DNA of 64,000 bases from Scortum barcoo (Eukaryota; Chordata; Actinopteri; Centrarchiformes; Terapontidae), in assembly GCA_023238725.1 (NCBI GenBank), contig CM041550.1, positions 7,325,044 to 7,389,043 on the forward strand. The letters are read 5' to 3'. Numbering within the stretch: the first letter of the stretch is position 1; each line of letters opens with the position of its first letter. The notes under the pieces are model-generated. The model was not told the DNA's origin. It saw nothing but the letters and a program-made list of their open reading frames with translations, and did no database searches. Positions 59,335-64,000 of the stretch are shown here, one piece after another. Both the position numbers and the translations under genes were made by a program.

Positions 59335-60350
59335 ATTTTATTTATTCAAATGTATTTATTTAAAGCCCAAAAATCACAAACATTCGTTTGCCTCGGAGGG
59401 CTTTACAATCTGTACAGGTTGTGACACCCTCTGTCCTTAGACCCTCGAACCGGAGTCAGGAAAAAAACTTCAAAAAACCCTTTATGGGGAAAAAGGAAGA
59501 AACCTGAGGAAGAGCCACAGATGAGGGATCCCTCTCCCTGGGACGGACAGACGTGCAATAGATGCCACATGTACAGAGAACATCATCATCAATCACATAG
59601 GGAATTATACATGCTGAGTTCATGGGTTTTAGTCCATGTGTAAAGGTATCACAGCTAATTGAAATAAGTCTGTGAGTCCAGGTGCATCTCTAGATGTCCT
59701 CATATGGAGCTCTGGGACACTCGACCTTCTCTCCACAACACAGACACAGATCATGTCCCCACCAGGCCAGTGAACCTCAGACAGATGGACCACAACCAGA
59801 ATCAGTGAGGAACCTGCAAGACTGGAGAGAACAAAGAGGACCGGGGCTCCGGCAGTAACATGCACTTTACAGGACATAAGAGTATTCACATTAACCACTT
59901 TAACGCTTTAACTTTAACCAATTTAACCGCTTTAACCATTTTAACCACTTTAGCAACTTTAACCAGTTTATAAGCTGACTCCAGTTTGCCACTACTACCA
60001 TATCAATTTGCGTTGTCTGTGATTTTGCCATGTCTTTGTTTAATTGCTATGTCTTAGTTTGGTTGTAATCAATATGCTTATTTTGTTGTAAATTAAGCAC
60101 CAAGGGTTTGAGAGAAACATACTTTCAATCCTGCATGTCCTGCATACATACATTGACAAAAATGCAGACTTTGACTTTGGCTTTTAAATAAGGGTAGAGG
60201 AAGCAGAGGAAGAGGGAGAGGTGCCCGGTGCATCATGGGAGCCCCCGGCAGTCTAAGCCTATAGCAGCATAACTAAGGGAACGAGCCTTGTGCCCACCCT
60301 AACTACATAAGCTTTATCAAAAAAGAAAGGTTTTGAGTCTATTCTATTCT
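59335..60350 (+). repeat. dispersed fish repeat, about 1 kb, interrupted by a short minisatellite
   Basis: The strings AAGCCCAAAAATCACAAACA, CGGAGGGCTTTACAATCTGT, GGAAGAAACCTGAGGAAGAG and GGATCCCTCTCCCTGGGACG, then CATCATGGGAGCCCCCGGCA and CCTATAGCAGCATAACTAAG, occur in the order I know from a very abundant percomorph interspersed repeat whose formal name I cannot give. No protein is encoded. Between about 59889 and 59969, tandem ACTTTAACCA-like units interrupt it. Confidence 0.75.
59889..59969. repeat. AACTTTAACC-like minisatellite
   Basis: About eight imperfect copies of a roughly 10-bp unit of the form TTTAACCACT. Confidence 0.8.
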
Positions 60351-63300
60351 TAAACACTATCCAACTTCACCTCAAACCCTTCCTTGTTTCTTTCTGTTAT
60401 GGTAGGACCCTGCAGTGACCACACAGATGTGATGTTTCCTAATTACTTTTAACACCATTTAAAACACGGCTAACTTTGTTCTGTTTTTGTCTGCTGAAGT
60501 CCAACTGCAGGACCTCAGCCTCCTCGATATTAATAGTTCTTTTTATGCAGGCATGACATTTTTTTTGAGCATGATGGTTGGCAGTACCATGGGTGAAACA
60601 GGTAACCTTTACATGGGGGCATTGTTTATGCTCATGTTCAAATCTCACAAATGCTAAGCTGCGTGTGAATTGAACCGGGGGTGACAACCGGGTTGAAACC
60701 AACGATCTACAGTAAATTTATCCTTTTTTCTGAATCCGACTCTGGACATTTTTACAAGCAAACCTCATAGATACATCAAAGTTTAGAGGTTTCTTATTAA
60801 TGATTGATAATGATACATTTTCAGTTTAAATTAGTTTAAGTAAAATGTGCTTACTTAAATAACTCCTTTCTCTCACTGTTTTAAAATCAGAGAAACAATT
60901 TCTAGCTTGCACACACTGCAGTGTTTTGCTCCAACCATTTGTCCCCGGCTCTTCTACTTGAAGTGAAAACATTGTTGGCACAGTATCCTGTGTGGCTGGA
61001 TTCCAAAATGTTTTCCTCCCTGTACATCCACCCACCATTCAGGCCTCATTATGACATTAACACTATTTGCTAGAGTGGCAGAAACACAGTTCAGGTGGTG
61101 AATAAAAAGGAAAAAGCATTAAGGTTGTTAGTCTGATTTTAATTGGTGTAACAGTGCAGGACTCTGCAGCGAGGTCTTTAGTCTTCATCGATTGAAAATA
61201 ATGCAGTTTTCATAATGAAAGCACCCTGTATTTTGAACTTTCCTGAAATCTGAAGATTCTTCTTTCTAAAAATGTCTTTACCTGCTAAAATATCCTCACT
61301 TTCAAGCAAAAACTGGTTCTCACGATGACAAGAGCACAAAAGTACAAGAGCATACATGCACAAAATAACTTTCTGAAAAATCCTTACTTTTCATAAAACC
61401 CACTTTCCTACATGGCTTCATAAAAATGTTAAAAACTGATGTCATTTTAATAATGTCCTCACTCTAAAGCTGAAACACAAACTCACATTGAATCACATGA
61501 GCACAGAAGACCTACAGCACATTTTTACAGCATTTTCTGAATTCCTCGCTTTCTGAATTGAATTGAATTGAATTTTGTTTCGAATGTGTCTAAAAATAAA
61601 AAGACATAAAAAACAAAATAGAAGTATCATCAAATCATAGTATACATACAAGTTCGAAAAAGGGGTTGGAAGAAGTATACACTTTTTTTTTATTCCTATC
61701 CCCTTTTTACTCATCCTGGTTTATATATTTTTATATTATTGCCAATAGTAAGTACCAATATCCATATAAATGTATAATATACTATATATAATACTATATA
61801 ATATACTACAATACTATATAAACTTCCATATAAATATAATCATAAATGTATCCCTCATCACACTCCCATTTAACACACTTCCTCTTCCATATACTTATTT
61901 AGAAATAGTTTTTTGTACCTTATTTTAAAATATACTAAAAATATATTTTCAAAATGTTCTCTCTCTCTCAGGCTAAAACTCGATGTCAGTCCTTGCAATT
62001 TCTTTGTAATTTGTGTCTGCTTACACAAAATTACCATTTCATGATCTCATCACTTTCTAAAGAAGCGCTTATAGGTCATCTTAACTTCAAGAGCACACTC
62101 ACAAAATTATTTTCTAAAATGTTTTTACTTGTCAACATTTGAAATATTCCCAACTTTCCAAAAAACGTTCCAGATGTCTCCTCACTGTCAGGCTCAGATT
62201 AGACTTTACAACCACACAAACAAATATACTTTCCGAACTGTCCTCATTTTATTGACATTTACTTGCAATGTAGTTACTTTCCAAAAATGTTCTTACTCTC
62301 AGGCTGAAATTTAAATCGGTCCTCACAAGAGCACACTAAGAAAAAATGCCTTTTAAAATGTTCTCACAGTAAAATAAAGAATGCTTCTCATTTGACAAAT
62401 TTCTTCACTTTACACGAACCCTTTTTCCAAAATGCCCAAACTCTCAGTCAATTATTCGAATTTGTCCTTGGAGTGATAGAAGTGCAGGAACACACACACA
62501 CAAACACACACACGTTAGCACAAGTTTCTACAAATTTTTAACGGGGTCATTAGAAAAGCTCCCACCCACAAATTGCAGCCCATTCAGGCCTCTTGTGTTT
62601 TGTGTGTTTGGTTCTGCCCACCGATCAGGAGGCAGGTGGTCAGCAGAGCTCAAACTGTTCTGCCTTAATGCGCAAAGCCAAGAAAGTGTGGCTTCTTCCT
62701 GAGCGTACCCCAGCGGTGACCCCCTCGCCTGATCGTCCTCGCCGCTGAAACACACACACTCATTGGTCACCTTGTTAAACTCAGCGAGGGGCTGCTGGCT
62801 CTTCTAGTGCTGGTCGTGGGGGGCCTTCTCTGTGAGTAAAAAGGGAAACAGCAGGACAATAACTTAGAAAACAGAGTCTGTGCTGTTGACATTTGCATGC
62901 TCCTGCCCCAGGAGGCAAGTCTATGTCTGCACTACTACATTTTGGGCATCGTCCTGCATTTAGATACACCTCAAAAACATTATTATCAGGAAAAATGTTG
63001 TTGTGTGGACTGGGAGCCTACTTAAAACCGATGTGCATCTGTAAACCTTCAGACATGCTTGAGTACTTTATAACTTTATAACTGTGTGCTCCATTTTGTA
63101 TGTCTGATATAAAAGATACTCAATACAGGTGCAGTGGGGTAAAAAGTAGTTATATCTTTTATCTAAATAAAAGTGAAGTCCTGTATTAAGAAAATAAATG
63201 TAAAAATACATAAATCAGCTGCAAATTGTCCTTTAATTATAAGTAAAAGTATTTGTTTTTACTTCTCAGTTATTACTTGTCATGGTTTAGCTAATTTCAA

Positions 63301-64000
63301 CAACTTCATGTGCTGTTGGGTGGTTTTATATACCAATGCATACTTTATAAAATGATCATACGTTTGACATAAAAAAATATTGAAAAAAATATTTGGTGAC
63401 TTAAGTTAGCAGCTGCAGGACAGAAAATATTTTACTGACTTACATGAATATAAAATGCTAGCTGAATCTGGCACAAGTTGATCGATGGCCCCAGATGCCG
63501 TTTAGAGTTTCTCCATTGAATCACCAAGGCATAGTTTTTCTGTTTGCTCCACTACATGCATTGTAATCCTTTATTTTTCTATTCTGTTCAGTATTTTAAG
63601 TAGTTTCCCCATTGTCAGAAATGAAGATAATACTCACTGCTAGGAGTTTAGAAATCTTCTCATCACCATATCTAATTATTGATTATACACCTTATCTTGT
63701 CCAGAAACTGTCCTCTACTGTTCATCTGTTTTTAAAACTTTCCTTTCCTGCTTCATACAGATACTGTAGTAAAACGGTGGTTAATCGTTGTTGTGTTTGT
63801 TAGTAGTGGCAGCAGCAGTGACGACTCATCAATGATGACTGAGAGCACTGCCTGCAAAGTATCTACAACTTACATTTAGTATCCTGAAGCTGTCAGAGAG
63901 CAGTGTAAACAAAAGTTCAGCGGCGAAGGACTCTGTGTGAGGTTAAAACAGGGACTTGAAGGGTCTTTATGCAGCAACTCAAGAATTACTGTTAGCTAAC
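60351..64000. other. intergenic region, no supported gene
   Basis: AT-rich with many short meaningless frames. It contains CA repeats at about 62491-62513, an ATA-rich tract at 61735-61850 and a LINE-like fragment at 61545-61730. A possible minus-strand exon at about 62772-62832 is discussed in findings but not called. Confidence 0.5.
61545..61730. repeat. dispersed repeat fragment with ATTGA pentamer head, LINE 3'-end-like
   Basis: Tandem TGAAT pentamers (61551-61571) are followed by TTTGTTTCGAATGTGTCTAA and later GTTCGAAAAAGGGGTTGGAA, GAAGTATACAC and TTATTCCTATCCCCTTTTTA. This resembles 3' ends of common fish LINE-type repeats. The family is not assigned. Confidence 0.45.

Overview
The window looks like nuclear DNA from a ray-finned (probably percomorph) fish. 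It contains spliced vertebrate genes with GT-AG introns, the tail-to-tail wdfy2/dhrs12 pair known from vertebrates, intron-bearing tRNA-Leu(CAA) genes, a vertebrate-type 5S rRNA gene and dispersed repeats common in fish. Nothing bacterial or viral was seen.

Layout. (1) 1-2304: the last three coding exons of wdfy2 (+), holding the end of the FYVE zinc finger and the last WD40 stretch. (2) 2305-6856: wdfy2 3' UTR and AT-rich intergenic DNA. (3) 6857-12809: a complete ten-exon dhrs12 gene on the minus strand, 319 codons with all phases consistent, followed by a housekeeping-style promoter to about 13000. (4) 13176-16332: a small RNA polymerase III cluster of two tRNA-Leu(CAA) genes, one complete 5S rRNA gene (-) and one 5S fragment, set in AT-rich repeat DNA. 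(5) 16968-55667: the unusual part of the window, two head-to-head copies of one secreted, Thr/Ser-rich, mucin-like gene. Copy A (-) runs from 44863 down to about 16968. Copy B (+) runs from 46628 to 55667. Their promoters, first five exons and the start of exon 6 lie in a near-perfect inverted duplication with arms of about 3.9 kb (41610-45545 and 45945-49870) and a spacer of about 400 bp. (6) 55668-64000: intergenic DNA with dispersed repeats and no gene I can support.

The mucin-like proteins share a signal peptide, a nine-cysteine globular region of about 200 residues encoded by small exons, and a recurring acidic/aromatic motif of the form WGFxxIPxEP(F/Y). A long Thr/Ser/Ala/Gly repeat domain follows. 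In copy A that domain is a ~22 kb tandem array of 39-42 bp units (built from 18- and 21-bp subunits), ending in five 333-bp units that re-use the WGF motif. In copy B it is about 5.7 kb with different units and a ~0.6 kb block duplicated about 2 kb apart. Both arrays carry many one-base frameshifts, worst around a 500-N gap at 25291-25790, so consensus error and true decay cannot be told apart here. I do not recognise the family. The exon structure, paired motif and palindromic arrangement are the best candidate for something undescribed.
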